This document shows, piece by piece, positions 52,375 to 62,171 of a stretch of DNA of 64,000 nt (positions within the stretch are counted from its first letter, which is position 1; every line of letters starts with the position of its first letter). The position numbers were made by a program, and so were the translations under genes. This DNA comes from Erinaceus europaeus (lineage: Eukaryota; Chordata; Mammalia; Eulipotyphla; Erinaceidae): contig NC_080171.1 in NCBI RefSeq assembly GCF_950295315.1, positions 29,270,682-29,334,681 on the forward strand. The letters are read 5' to 3'. Under the pieces are notes generated by a model. It worked only from the letters and a program-made list of their open reading frames with translations, was not told the origin of the DNA and did no database searches.

Positions 52375-52563
52375 AAAACATTTTTTAATTTATTTTGGAT
52401 AGAGACAGAAATTGAGAGAGAGAAGGGAGATAGAGACATCTGCAGTACTACTTCATCACTTGTGAAATTTTCTACCCTGCAGGTGGGGACAGAGGTCTTG
52501 AACCCAGGTCCTTGTTCACTGTAAGATGCATGATGTACTGGGTCTGCCACCAACCAGCTCCAA
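52375..52563 (-). mobile_element. SINE-B
   Basis: TTATTTTGGATAGAGACAG to GATGTACTGGGTCTGCCACC. Confidence 0.85.
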
Positions 52564-52712
52564 GGAGAAATTCTTTTTTTAAAAAATTTCTTTATTGGGG
52601 AATTAATGTTTTACATTTGACAGTAAATACAATAGTTTGTACATGCATATAACAATACAACCCCCACTAGGTCCTCTGTCATCCTTTTTGGAGGAATTTT
52701 GGAGAAATTCTT
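52564..52712 (-). mobile_element. Short L1-B insertion with 12 bp target duplication
   Basis: About 125 bp of L1-B 3'UTR in reverse (GGGGAATTAATGTTTTACAT to CATCCTTTTTGGAGG). GGAGAAATTCTT occurs at 52564-52575 and 52701-52712. Confidence 0.93.
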
Positions 52713-52844
52713 GAGTAGAAATCAAGTGCCATCAGCAAGTGAAGGAACATATGCTGAGCAGGCAAAACTTGGATGCCCACTGCAACCAACCATCAGAGGC
52801 TTGCATGCATTGTTTAGTTGAGTTTTTTTTTTAAGTATTTTTCT

Positions 52845-53142
52845 TTTTTTAAATTTTTTAATATTTATTTATTCACTTTGTTGTTGCCCTTGTTGTTTTA
52901 TTGTTGTAATTATTATTGTTGTTATTGATGTCATCGTTGTTCGATAGGGCAGAGAGAAATGGAGAGAGGAGGGGAAGACAGAGAGGGGGAGAGAAAGATA
53001 GACACCTGCAGACCTGCTTTACCATCTGTGAAGCGACTCCCCTGCAGTTGGGGAGCCAGGGGCTGGAACCGGGATCCTTACGCTTGTCCTTGCGCTTTGC
53101 GCCACCTGCGCCTAACCCGTTGCGCTACCGCCCGACTCCCTC
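52845..53142 (-). mobile_element. SINE-A
   Basis: TTGTTGCCCTTGTTGTTTTA to GTTGCGCTACCGCCCGACTC. AGTTGAGTTTT on both sides (about 52818 and 53145) is the target duplication. Confidence 0.93.
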
Positions 53143-53311
53143 CAGTTGAGTTTTAGGTTCACTCACCCACTGCTTAGGATTGTAACTAAGATAACTGGTT
53201 CCTGGGGTGGCATCATGACAACCTGCAGTGCTTCGGGACAGAGGCACAGCTGAAAGAGTTTGCTTGACCGTGGGATTCCCTCCTAGATAAAAGGAGCCGG
53301 GGGTAGGGGGC
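53143..53311. other. Unique DNA
   Basis: No feature seen; a G-rich run lies at 53298-53325. Confidence 0.4.
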
Positions 53312-53477
53312 GGGGGGGAGGTGGGGGCTGAGCAGGCAGTGCACCAGAGCCTGGGTTCAAGCCCAAGGTCCCCACCTGCACTTAACAACTGGTGAAGCAG
53401 CACTGCAGGTGTCTCTCCTTCTCTATCTCCCCTTCCTTCTCAACTTCTTTCTGTCTCTATCCAAAATAAATAAATAG
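53312..53477 (+). mobile_element. SINE-B, internally deleted
   Basis: GAGCAGGCAGTGCACCAGAG, GGGTTCAAGCCCAAGGTCCC and CTATCCAAAATAAATAAATA; the segment around the GTTACAGTGC region is missing. Confidence 0.85.
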
Positions 53478-53667
53478 GAGCCCAGAATCAGAAGAAACAA
53501 GCCAGTGAATAAGCTACTCTGAATTTTGTGACTTCTTATTATAATGTTAATTTTTTTCACTTACCATCTGTTACCCATAACCTAATAAGGACTGAAGATG
53601 AGCCAGACAGAATTCCTGAACGACCCTACCCTAAGGCTGCCTACTGCTCTCTTAAAAGAAGAAAAAG

Positions 53668-53995
53668 TGGGGGCCCAGAGGTAGAGCAGTGTGTTAAGAG
53701 CACATGGCGCAAAGCCCAAGGACTAGCATAAGGATCATGGTTCAAGCCCCGGCTCCCACATGCAGTGGGGATCACTTCACAAGCAGTGAAGCAGGTCTGC
53801 AGGTGTCTGTCTTTCTCCCTGTCCTCTCTTCCTTTCTTGATTTATTTCTGTCCTATCCAATAACAAGGGCAAAAGAATGGGAAAAAATGGCCTCCAGGAG
53901 CAGTGGATTTGTGTTGCAGGCACCAAGTCCCAGCAATAACACTGGAGGCAAAAGAAAGAGGAGGAGGAGGAGGAGGAGAAGGAGAAGGATGAGAA
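53668..53995 (+). mobile_element. SINE-A, long form, with (AGG)n
   Basis: GAGGTAGAGCAGTGTGTTAA to AATAACACTGGAGGCAAAAG, then (GGA)n to about 53990. Confidence 0.9.
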
Positions 53996-54319
53996 AAAGC
54001 CCAGTGTAATCAATCAGGAGAAGGTGATTTTACAGTGCTAGATAGCTCCCTTGCTCTCTTCTCTGGTCACTGACTAAAGTTCCTTCTTACATCCAGAACC
54101 CAGTCTCTTCTCACTTTTAGGGGTACGCAAAGAAACAGATTCTGGGAATAGCTAAATACACTGTATGAGAAACCTCAAGGAAATAGAACATCATTTTATA
54201 AAGAACATCTGGTAGTTAAGTATGATATATATATAATATGTAGGTAGGCAGGCTAGTAGATGCAACCAAATTCCTCCAGTTAGAACCAATACATGACTCT
54301 ATTTTTAAAATTCCAAATT
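53996..54319. other. Unique DNA
   Basis: No exon or repeat seen beyond a short TATATATATAATAT stretch. Confidence 0.4.
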
Positions 54320-54603
54320 TTGGGGTGTTGGACAGTGGTGCACCAGGTTAAGCACATATAGCACTAAGTGCAAGGACTCACATAAGGATCCCGCTTTAAG
54401 CCCCTGGCTTCCCACCTGCAAGGGGGGTGGGTCACTTCATAAATGGTGTTTTTCTTTCTCTCTTCCTTTCTATCTTCTCTAACCTTTTCAATTTCTCTCT
54501 GTCCCATCCAATAAAAAAAAAAAAGGAAAAAATGGCCACTAGGAGCAGTGGATTTGTAGTGCAGGCACTGAGCCCCAGCAATAACTCTGGAGGAAAAAAA
54601 ATC
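54320..54603 (+). mobile_element. SINE-A, long form
   Basis: GACAGTGGTGCACCAGGTTA to CAATAACTCTGGAGG. CCAAATTTT and TCAAAATTTT flanks suggest a decayed target duplication. Confidence 0.9.
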
Positions 54604-55034
54604 AAAATTTTATCCTAAAGGATGTCATGACCATGAGCTGATTCCAAGGTGGAAGATGTAGCTATTGCAACCACTTGCTCTACAACCTGTTCAGTAGATT
54701 TATAGCTCTGTTTCACAAAATGTTTGATAAAAATCACTGGACTAATCAGTGACTGATAAAGGAGAGACAGCTGAGAGGCAGCTATGATTCACAGATCTAA
54801 GAATGCAAGGTATAGCTAGGAGAGTCAAAGGGCATTTTCTGTGTCTGTCCTGAAACTCTGATTGTTATTACTTAAGGTCACTAGTAGATCACAGTGACGT
54901 GATACAAATCCACAGAAATGTCCAGGCTGATGAACCTGGGTTTTTGTACATGGTGTGGTCAGACAGTGATGTAGTAAAGGTGTAACCAAAATCTCATTTA
55001 GGAGTGTAGCATAATACTATTTTAAAGAGGTCAT
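54604..55034. other. Unique DNA
   Basis: Nothing recognisable on either strand. Confidence 0.4.
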
Positions 55035-55240
55035 GCACCAGGAACAGGCAGTGGCACACCTGGTTGAGTACACACATTACCCTGAGTGAGGAATCAGGTT
55101 CAAACTCCAGTCCTCATCTGTAGTGGGAGAAGATTTGCAAGTGGTGAAGCAGGTCTGCAGGTGTCTCTCTGCCTCTCTCCCTCTTTATCTCCCCCACCCT
55201 TCTCATTTTTCTCTGTCCCATCAAAGTAAAATAAATTATA
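55035..55240 (+). mobile_element. SINE-B
   Basis: CAGGCAGTGGCACACCTGGT to CTGTCCCATCAAAGTAAAAT. Confidence 0.88.
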
Positions 55241-55307
55241 TATCTTCATGCACCATCAACTCCTATAACTCATTGCAGGGGTCTTGGCTTTCAAAGACAT
55301 CGTTTCT

Positions 55308-55485
55308 GAGGGCCAGGCAGTGGCGCACCTGGTTAAGTGCAGATAGTATTAAGCACAAGGATCTGGATTCAAGCCCCAGGCTCCCCAACTGCATCGGGAG
55401 CTTCACAAGCAGCGAAGCAGGTCTGCAGTTGTTTCTCTCCTTCTCTATCTCCCCCCTCCCTCTCATTTTCTCTGTCCTATGTAAT

Positions 55486-55519
<34 letters not shown>

Positions 55520-55632
55520 ACCTGCAGCTGTTTGTAGTGCAGGCATCAAGCCCCAGTGATAACCCTGGAGGCAAAACCAATACCAAAACCAAATCAAACC
55601 AAAACAACCAACCAAACAAACAAACAAAAACC
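55308..55632 (+). mobile_element. SINE-A, long form, (GA)n inside
   Basis: GGCAGTGGCGCACCTGGTTA head; a (GA)n tract replaces part of the middle (55489-55517); tail GATAACCCTGGAGGCAAAAC grades into (CCAAA)n. Confidence 0.9.
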
Positions 55633-55661
55633 TTTCCTGAAATTAAGGAGAACCAGGATGG

Positions 55662-55790
55662 AACAGAGACGTGGTTCAGTGGTAGAACTCATCTCTCGTA
55701 TGTGTGAGGTCCTGGGCTCAGATCCATGGTGCTGGCATGTTCGTTCTCTCTCTCTCTCTCTCTCTGTTGTAAGGTTTTTTGCTTACCTTT
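55662..55790 (+). mobile_element. SINE-F
   Basis: GTGGTTCAGTGGTAGAACTC and GTCCTGGGCTCAGATCCATG give clear tRNA-like A and B boxes. A (CT)n run follows. Confidence 0.7.
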
Positions 55791-55994
55791 TTCAAGGTGA
55801 GTATTCCAACTGCTACCATTCCCTTAGGATTTAACTGTTGTTTGCTGTTGGGACTTAGAAGGGGTGAGAGGAAAGTCTTCCTTTTCTAGACACCGGGGGT
55901 AAGTAGGTCTGGAAAGAGATGATTCTGGAACTGATCTCAATTTTGGTCATATGTTAGAATTCACTGGAGGGAAAAAAAAAGAATTCACTGGGAA

Positions 55995-56325
55995 GGGGGT
56001 GCAGAGGATAGCTCTGGGGGGATGTTCCTTGCTATGCCTGGCCAGGGCTCAGCTCTGATACATACGGGACTAGCACAGAACCAGAGGAAGCTTTAATACT
56101 GTGGTGGCCCTATCTCCCTGAAAAAAAAAAGTTGTAGCAGGAGTGATAAAATCACACAAGTTGGAGACTCCTGGTGTTGAGGAGAAAAACAAACTCTTTA
56201 ATGACAGAGAGACAGAGAACACAGGCCATCACTCTGCATATGTGGTGCTGAGGATCAAATTTAGGACTTCAAGCTCTGAATTCCTGCTCCTTTTAGCTGG
56301 CTGTGTCTCTGCAAGTAGTCTGAAA
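55995..56325. mobile_element. SINE-E (+) and an opposing decayed SINE (-)
   Basis: 55995-56155 carries GAGGATAGCTCTGGGGGGAT and GAGGAAGCTTTAATACTGTG on the plus strand. 56185-56325 reads as a reversed copy (CAGGCCATCACTCTGCATAT). Confidence 0.65.
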
Positions 56326-56466
56326 CTCACAGCTTGAAAACTTAAGATTTGTAAGATAAACCTGCCTGGGGAAGATAATGATCAAATGGGAAGGGAAGGG
56401 GAGGTAATTTGATCAGTATGGGGGCCCAGACATCTGTTTCTTTCTCTCTTTAAAATATTTTTTATA

Positions 56467-56800
56467 GGGGGCTGGGCAGTAGCGCAGCGGGTTAAGCGCA
56501 CATGGTGCAAAGCACAAAGACCGGCGTAAGGTATCCGGTTTGAGCCCCTGGCTCCCCAACTGCGTGCGGGGGGCGGGGTTTTGCTTCACAGGCGGTGAAG
56601 CAGGTCTGCAGGTGTCTGTCTTTCTCTCCTCCTCTCTGTCTTCCCCTCCTCTCTCTATTTCTCTCTGTCCTAGCCAACAACAATAATAATAAATACAAGA
56701 ACAAGGGCAACAAAAGGGAAAAAAATGGCCTCCAGGAGCAGTGGATTCGTAGTGCAGGCACTGAGCCCCAGCGATAACCCTGGAGGCAAAAGAAAAAAAA
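56467..56800 (+). mobile_element. SINE-A, long form, near consensus
   Basis: GGGCAGTAGCGCAGCGGGTT to GCGATAACCCTGGAGGCAAA. Confidence 0.95.
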
Positions 56801-56819
56801 ACTGAAAAATTTTTTTAAA

Positions 56820-56998
56820 TAATTTTTAAAAACCTTATTTGATAGAACAGAGAAATCGAGCGGGAAGTGGCAGTAGAGAGAGGGAGAGACTGAGACAAAC
56901 ACCTGCAGCACTGCTTCACTGTTCACCCTGTAGGTGAACCTGAGTCTTTGTGTATAGTAATACACGCACTTAACCAGGTGCGCCACCACCTAGCCCCT
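56820..56998 (-). mobile_element. SINE-B
   Basis: CAGCACTGCTTCACTGTTCA and CACTTAACCAGGTGCGCCAC, with the middle partly deleted. Confidence 0.85.
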
Positions 56999-56999
56999 A

Positions 57000-57100
57000 A
57001 AATATTTTATTTATGGTGATGCTGGGGATTAAACCTGGGACCTAGGAGCCTCAGGCATGGAACCCCTCTGCAGAGCCACTCAGTTATCTCCCCAGTCCCA
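57000..57100 (-). mobile_element. SINE-C, 3' part missing
   Basis: GGTGATGCTGGGGATTAAAC and GAGCCACTCAGTTATCTCCC. Confidence 0.8.
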
Positions 57101-57178
57101 GGCATCTGTTTCTCAAGTGTCCCCCCTGCTCTGGGTAGTTTGGGCCAGGACCCCTTGCGGGAGCCATCGACCTTCTGG

Positions 57179-57357
57179 TGGTGCATCCCGTGAGTACCCA
57201 TTCATTGGGGAAACTGACGATCCTTCCTAGCCGACTGAATCCACATGGATCCCAGTCACTTTCAAAGCCAGCAACAAGCAGCTCCTGACAGCTTTCAACC
57301 TGACGCTGTTGACTGGCTACTGGCTACGGAAGAAGGGGCAAACGCTAGAAGAAGAAG
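57179..57357 (+). mobile_element. Second copy of the non-L1 LINE 3' end
   Basis: 57296-57357 matches the terminal part of the 44.5 kb fragment: 24 of 25 bases over 57296-57320, then a 7-base tandem duplication (TGGCTAC), then the terminal stretch ending GCTAGAAGAAGAAG with one extra G. Upstream, TGGTGCATCCCGTGAGTACC and ATTCATTGGGGAAACTGACG resemble the corresponding part of the other copy more weakly. It lies directly before the CpG island and in opposite orientation to the 44.5 kb copy. Confidence 0.75.
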
Positions 57358-57364
57358 TGGCAGG

Positions 57365-58345
57365 TGTGTGACACGCTTGGGTGTGGTCGGCGAGAGGAGG
57401 TCAGTCCCCCCAGGCCCCTTCGTTCCTCAGCCGCTTCTCACTCGCGACTTCTCGGGAAGGGGCAGGGGCGGGTGCGCCCCCTCTCTGCCGGCGGGGAGCA
57501 GCGCCGCAGGGCTGGCGAGGCCGGGGGCGCGCGGCGGCTTGCGGCTCCCAGAAGGGCCGCGTCCGGGCGCGCGCTCCGTGGGGAGGGGCCAGCGGGCTGC
57601 CCGGGCCGCGCCTCCTCGCGCTCGTTCGCGGCGCCGCGGGCGCTGCCCGGGGGCGGGGACTCGCGCCACTGAGCCCCGAGCCGCCGAGCCGAGTGGAGTT
57701 CGGTGTCGGCGGCGGAGGTGGCGGAGCGGCACCGGCGGCTCGGAACGAGGGCTGGGCAGCGCCGAGCAGCCGCAGGAGCCGTGGCTGGAGGTGAGTGGGC
57801 GACGCGTGGGTCTGCTTGGCCGGCTCCCTGTGCTCGGCCCTGCCGCTCCTCCCCTGGAGACAGCCCCCGCCTGGCGCCCGGGTGCAGCCTGTCCCTGGGG
57901 TCGACTGGCTGCGGCCTCCCTTCTCCCCGCGTCTGAGTCTCCGCGGGCCGCCGGGACCCCCGGGGCTGCCTCCCCTTCCCCGCGCCGGCCGCGTAGGGGC
58001 TGGGCCCGGCTGGGGCGCCGGGGGATGGGGGGTGAGGGGGGCTGCCTTTTTTGTTCTGAGCTCTGCCGCGCGCCTAGGCGCCCAAAGTCAAAGGCGTGCA
58101 CCCCCAAACAGCACCCTGGCTTGATTTGCACGAAAACAGCGAGGGTTGGCCATCATCCTCTTTTCCTCCCTCCCACCCCCGGGCGCCTCCGGCCGCCCAG
58201 CTACCCACGTTGCCGGCGGTCGCGTCTTGGCAGGTGACCAGGACCTTGGCGCCGGGTCCTACGAAGAGCCTCCGTGGCCGGTCGCCGCGCTGCTCCAGGC
58301 TGCCTTTTCCATGTCTCACCTTGGGCGGGTGTGGGCAAACCACTA
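57365..58345. promoter_or_regulatory. CpG island promoter
   Basis: About 1 kb of very GC-rich, CpG-dense DNA (for example CGCGCGGCGGCTTGCGGCTC) stands alone in an AT-rich, CpG-poor region. GC-box (Sp1-type) sequences such as GGGGCGGGG near 57650 and GGGGCAGGGGCGGG near 57460 are present, and no TATA box is seen near the inferred start. Long open frames on both strands here are a composition effect. By gene order the likely gene is GOLM1 (Golgi membrane protein 1), transcribed rightward out of the window. Confidence 0.85.
57660..57790 (+). other. Candidate untranslated first exon (GOLM1 by synteny)
   Basis: A strong donor, GGAG|GTGAGT, lies at 57790/57791 in the middle of the CpG island. The preceding 130 bases lack a good start codon in a long frame, as in a 5' untranslated exon. 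The 5' limit is a guess. The GOLM1 assignment rests only on the human order ISCA1, C9orf153, GOLM1 on one strand. The roughly 28 kb gap here is shorter than I remember for human, so a different transcript is possible. Confidence 0.45.
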
Positions 58346-58744
58346 AACTTTGCTCTGCCCTAACAGTAGTTGCCTGGGAACCCAGGTTTTTGTTGTTGTT
58401 GTTGTTTTTTTCTCTTTTTACACCCTCTCCAGTATTTGGAGTAAAAACATAATGGGAAAATTGCTATTTTATTTATTTTGAAAACTTCTATTTTAAGAAA
58501 AGGTCCTTTTCAATGGCATTTCAGGATTGCAGTTGCACTGAGGATGCTAGTCATTTTTCAGACGTCCCTTTTCTAGTTTTGCATAATCCATCTTGGTAAC
58601 TACTGTTTTTTGCAATTTCATTTGGCTGGTTTGGGGTTCCCAAGGTTCCACGATCTGAAATTATGTAAATGTTGAGGAACATTACTAGTGGTAGATTATT
58701 GAAATGTCCATCAGTCTGGTAGAATATTTTAATACACATGGCAT
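58346..58744. other. Downstream of CpG island, unique
   Basis: Presumed first intron. A (TTG)n run lies at about 58390-58406; nothing else is recognised. Confidence 0.4.
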
Positions 58745-59012
58745 ATAACTCTAGGTACTTTATTTATTTATTGTTGTTGTAGTTATTATTGTTGTTATTG
58801 AGGTCATCGTTAGATAGGACAGAGAGAATTGGAGAGAGGAGGGGGAGACAGAGGGGGAGAGAAAGAGAGACACCTGCAGACCTGCTTCACCGCCTGTGAA
58901 GCGACTCCCCTGCAGGTGGGAAGCTGGGGGCTCCAACCGGGATCCTTAAGCCGGTTCTTGCGCTTCCTGCCACGTGCGCTTAACCCGCTGCGCTACCACC
59001 GGACTCCCAGCT
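58745..59012 (-). mobile_element. SINE-A, 3' tail shortened
   Basis: GTTGTTGTAGTTATTATTG to CCCGCTGCGCTACCACCGGA. Confidence 0.92.
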
Positions 59013-59022
59013 TTAGGTGCTT

Positions 59023-59190
59023 TTCAAAAAATAATTGTTAGAAAGGGAAATTGAAAGGGAAGTGGGAGACACACCAGCAGCACTGCTTTACCACTTGCAA
59101 AGCTTTCCTCCAGTCGGTAGGGGCATTACACGGGGTCCTTGAGCTTTATACCATATGTGCTCAACCAGGTGCCCCACCACTCGGCCCCAA
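59023..59190 (-). mobile_element. SINE-B
   Basis: CAGCAGCACTGCTTTACCAC and TGCTCAACCAGGTGCCCCAC. Confidence 0.85.
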
Positions 59191-59458
59191 CTTTAGGAAC
59201 TTTTAAGATTTCTGAGTTTTGGGGAGAGCATGAAATCTAGGGACCCGTGGAGTCTTCTTGGCTAATATTGTGGGTCTCATGAAGCATTCTCACTGCTACT
59301 TGTGCTATAAAAGATTGAACTCACACCACTAGGAAGGATCATTCTGTATATTTGTAAGTAGAAACCAGTAATTTGCTAAGACTTAACTATGTTTAGGTCA
59401 GAACTCCACATTTAAGGTGTTAGTGGTCAAAAAGAGTTTAGTTTTAGGAAAAAAAATT

Positions 59459-59665
59459 AGGGGCCGGTGGTGGCACACCTACTTGAGTGCACGTTACAAT
59501 AACTAAGGTCCCTGATCAAGCCCCTGGTCCCCACCTGCAGGGGGAAAGCTTTGCAGTGGTGAAGCAGGGATGCAGGTGTCTCTCTGCCTCTCTCCCTCTC
59601 TTTCTTCCCCTTCCTTCTCAATTTCTGGCTGTATCTACCCAATAAATAAATAAAAATATATTTTT
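59459..59665 (+). mobile_element. SINE-B
   Basis: GGTGGTGGCACACCTACTTG to CTATCTACCCAATAAATAAA. AATTTAAGGAAAAAAA and TTAGGAAAAAAAATT-type flanks are imperfect. Confidence 0.9.
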
Positions 59666-59958
59666 TAAAAATTTAAGGAAAAAAAGTTGTTTCAAGTCCT
59701 GTTTTGTTCTCCTGTGAAAAGGTCACTGCAGGTTTTCTATGGATTTTGCTAAACAAACAAAACCACTGTTGAAGGGGAAAGTGATGATGAGGAAGGAGGT
59801 CCGGATTGTAGTGACGTTGCGGTTAGCCAAGTGATATATATTGAGGGGTGGGGGCGGGAACAGTAAGCAGTGTGAAACATTTCTCTGTGTAAAATATTTT
59901 CTAAGCATTTGCAAAAATGGAAGGAATGTTTTTGCTATGCTTTTGTTTTCACCTTAAT
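59666..59958. other. Unique DNA
   Basis: No supported feature. Confidence 0.4.
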
Positions 59959-60217
59959 AAGCTGGGTGTTGGGAGCCCCTGGCTCCCCACCTGCAGGGGA
60001 GTCGCTTCATAGGTGGTGAAGCAGGTCTGCAGGTGTCTATCTTTCTCTCCCCCTCTCTGTCTTCCCCTTCTCTCTCCATTTCTCTCTGTCCTATCCAACA
60101 ACAACGACATCAGTAATAACTACAACAATAATAACTACAACAACAATGAAAAACAAGGGCAACAAAAAGGAAAAAAAATAAATATTAACAAATCTTTAAA
60201 AAGCTGGGTGTTGGGAG
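59959..60217 (+). mobile_element. SINE-A, 5'-truncated, with 17 bp target duplication
   Basis: AAGCTGGGTGTTGGGAG is perfect at 59959-59975 and 60201-60217. The SINE starts at its box B region (CCCCTGGCTCCCCACCTGC), so about 70 bp of head are missing. Confidence 0.95.
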
Positions 60218-60470
60218 TCGGGCCGCGGGTTAAGCGCACGTGGCGCAAAGCGCAAGGACCGGCAGAAGAATCCCGGTTCAAGCTCCTGGCTCCCCACCTG
60301 CAGGGGAATCGCTTAACAAGCAGTGAAGCAGGTCTGCAGGTGTCTCTCTTTCTCTTCCCCTCCTCTCTCCATTTCTCTCTGTCCTATCCAACAACAACAA
60401 CATCAGTAATAACTACAACAATACAAACAATAAAACAACAAGGGCAACAAAAGGGAATAAATAAATATTG
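60212..60470 (+). mobile_element. SINE-A
   Basis: GGGCCGCGGGTTAAGCGCAC head with a small deletion, then a near-consensus body to AAAAGGGAATAAATAAATA. Confidence 0.92.
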
Positions 60471-60714
60471 GATATTGGCGTTGAGTTAGAGCATGTCAGA
60501 GGTCCCAGAGATTACAGGTTCAATCCCCTGCAGCATCTTTGGGGGGGAGGCTGAATAGTGCTCTGGTTCACTTTCTCACCTTCCTTTCAATAAACAATAC
60601 AGATGTTACTGTGAACAGTTACTCTCTAATAATAAATATACATGTGTGTATATGCATACTATATGTAGTATAATATATGTCAGTTTGTATATGTTTTATT
60701 ATTTTTTATAATTT
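60471..60714. other. Decayed SINE-C/F and AT-rich DNA
   Basis: CAGGTTCAATCCCCTGCAGC and GAATAGTGCTCTGG near 60508-60565 are the remains of a small plus-strand SINE. An imperfect TATGTA tract follows. Confidence 0.5.
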
Positions 60715-60960
60715 GTTATTTATTTATTTGTTTTTGGATAGAGACAGGCAAACGCTAGAAGAAGAAGGATAGAGACAGAGAGAAATTGAGAGAGAAGGAG
60801 GAGATAGAGAGGAAGAGAGATAGAGAGATGCCTGCAGACCTGCTTCGCCACCTATGAAACAACTCTCCTGCAGGTGGGGAGCCGGGCCTCGAACTGGGAT
60901 CCTAAACGGACCTTGCCCTTTGTGCCACATGTGTTAACCCACAGCGCTACTGCCCAACTT
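60715..60960 (-). mobile_element. SINE-A carrying a LINE micro-insertion
   Basis: TTTTTGGATAGAGACAG tail and CCACAGCGCTACTGCCCAAC head; the tail is interrupted at 60748-60766. Confidence 0.88.
60736..60778 (+). mobile_element. 19 bp LINE 3'-end insertion with 12 bp target duplication
   Basis: GCAAACGCTAGAAGAAGAA (60748-60766) equals the last bases of the non-L1 LINE seen at 44.5 and 57.3 kb. The SINE sequence GGATAGAGACAG is duplicated perfectly on both sides (60736-60747 and 60767-60778). Removing 31 bases restores the SINE. Confidence 0.85.
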
Positions 60961-60964
60961 ATGT

Positions 60965-61130
60965 TTCTTTTCTTTTTTTTTTTTTTTTAAAGATTTTATT
61001 TATTTATTCATGAGAAAGATAGGAAGAAAGAACCAGCCATCACTCTGGTACATGTGCTGCTGGGGATCAAACTGAGGACCTCATGCTTGAGAGTCTAGTG
61101 CCTTAGCCACTGCGCCACCTCCCAGACCAC
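60965..61130 (-). mobile_element. SINE-D
   Basis: GAACCAGCCATCACTCTGGT and TTAGCCACTGCGCCACCTCC. Confidence 0.92.
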
Positions 61131-61262
61131 TTAGATTTTATTTTTAACGAAAGAGACCAGGGCACTGTTCAGCTCTGGTTTATGGAGGCGCTAGGGATTG
61201 AACCTGGGACCTTGAAACCTCAGATATGCAAGTCTTTTGCATAACCATTATATTGTCTAGTC
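61131..61262 (-). mobile_element. SINE-C
   Basis: GGGCACTGTTCAGCTCTGGT and GCATAACCATTATATTGTC. Confidence 0.9.
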
Positions 61263-61265
61263 AGT

Positions 61266-61640
61266 CTTTTTTTTTTTTTTTTTCCCTCCTCCGGGGTTAT
61301 TGCTGGGCTCGGTGCCTGCACCATGAATCCACCGCTGCTGGAGGCCTTTTTTTCCCCCCCTTTTGTTGCCCTTGTTGTAGCTTCGTTGTGGTTATTATTA
61401 TTGCCCTTGTTGACGCAATTCGTTGTTGGATAGGACAGAGAGAAATGGAGAGAGGAGGGGAAGACAGAGAAGGGGAGAGAAAGACAGACACCTGCAGAAC
61501 TGCTTCACCGCCTGTGAAGCGACTCCCCTGCAGGTGGGGAGCCGGGGGCTCGAACCGGGATCGTTACGCCGGTTCCTGCGCTTTGCAGCCACATGCGCTT
61601 AACCCACTGCGCCACCGCCCGACCCCCTCAGTCTTTTTTT
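61266..61640 (-). mobile_element. SINE-A long form with target duplication
   Basis: TCCGGGGTTATTGCTGGGCT to CCCACTGCGCCACCGCCCGA. TCAGTCTTTTTTTTT occurs on both sides. Confidence 0.93.
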
Positions 61641-61662
61641 TTTTTTTTTTTTTGGAAGAAAA

Positions 61663-61858
61663 GTGGAGAGCCAGACAGTGGCGAACCTGGTTAAGTGCTC
61701 ACATTATAGATCCCCTGGTTCCCTGTTAAAAAGTCCCTGGTCCCCACATGCAGGGGGAAAGCTTCATGAGCACTGGAGGTGTCTCCTTGTCTCTCTCCCT
61801 ATCTCCTACTCCCTCTCAATTTCTTTTTCTGTCCAATAATAAATAAAATAAAAAAATA
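61663..61858 (+). mobile_element. SINE-B
   Basis: CAGACAGTGGCGAACCTGGT, with an odd partial repeat of the CCCTGGTTCCC box region (61710-61745). Confidence 0.85.
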
Positions 61859-61865
61859 CATATTT

Positions 61866-62143
61866 TAAAAATATTTATTTAATTATTTCCTTTTTGTTGC
61901 CCTTGTTTTTATTGTTGGTATAGTTATTATTGCTGATGTCATCATTGTTGGATAGGACAGAGAGAAATGGAGAGAAGAGGGGAAGACAGAAAGGGGGAGA
62001 GAGAGAGACCTCTGCAGACCTGCTTCACCACCTGTGAAATGACTCCCCTACAGGTGGGGGTGGGGGCTCGAACCAGGATCCTTATGCCAGTCCTTGCGCT
62101 TTGTGCCACATGTGCTTAACCCGCTGCACTACTGCCTGACTCC
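61866..62143 (-). mobile_element. SINE-A
   Basis: CTTTTTGTTGCCCTTGTTTT to CCCGCTGCACTACTGCCTGA. Confidence 0.93.
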
Positions 62144-62171
62144 CTAAAATAAAATATTTTTAAAAAGTGTT

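Noticed and set aside
53125..53403. 92-codon minus-strand frame near a unique stretch
   Set aside because: Half lies in a SINE-B and the rest has no splice support or motif.
57245..58237. 330-codon open frame across the CpG island
   Set aside because: Its composition is dominated by Arg, Gly, Ala and Pro; long frames exist on both strands at once; it begins inside the LINE fragment and runs through the GTGAGT donor. GC-rich DNA has few stop codons.
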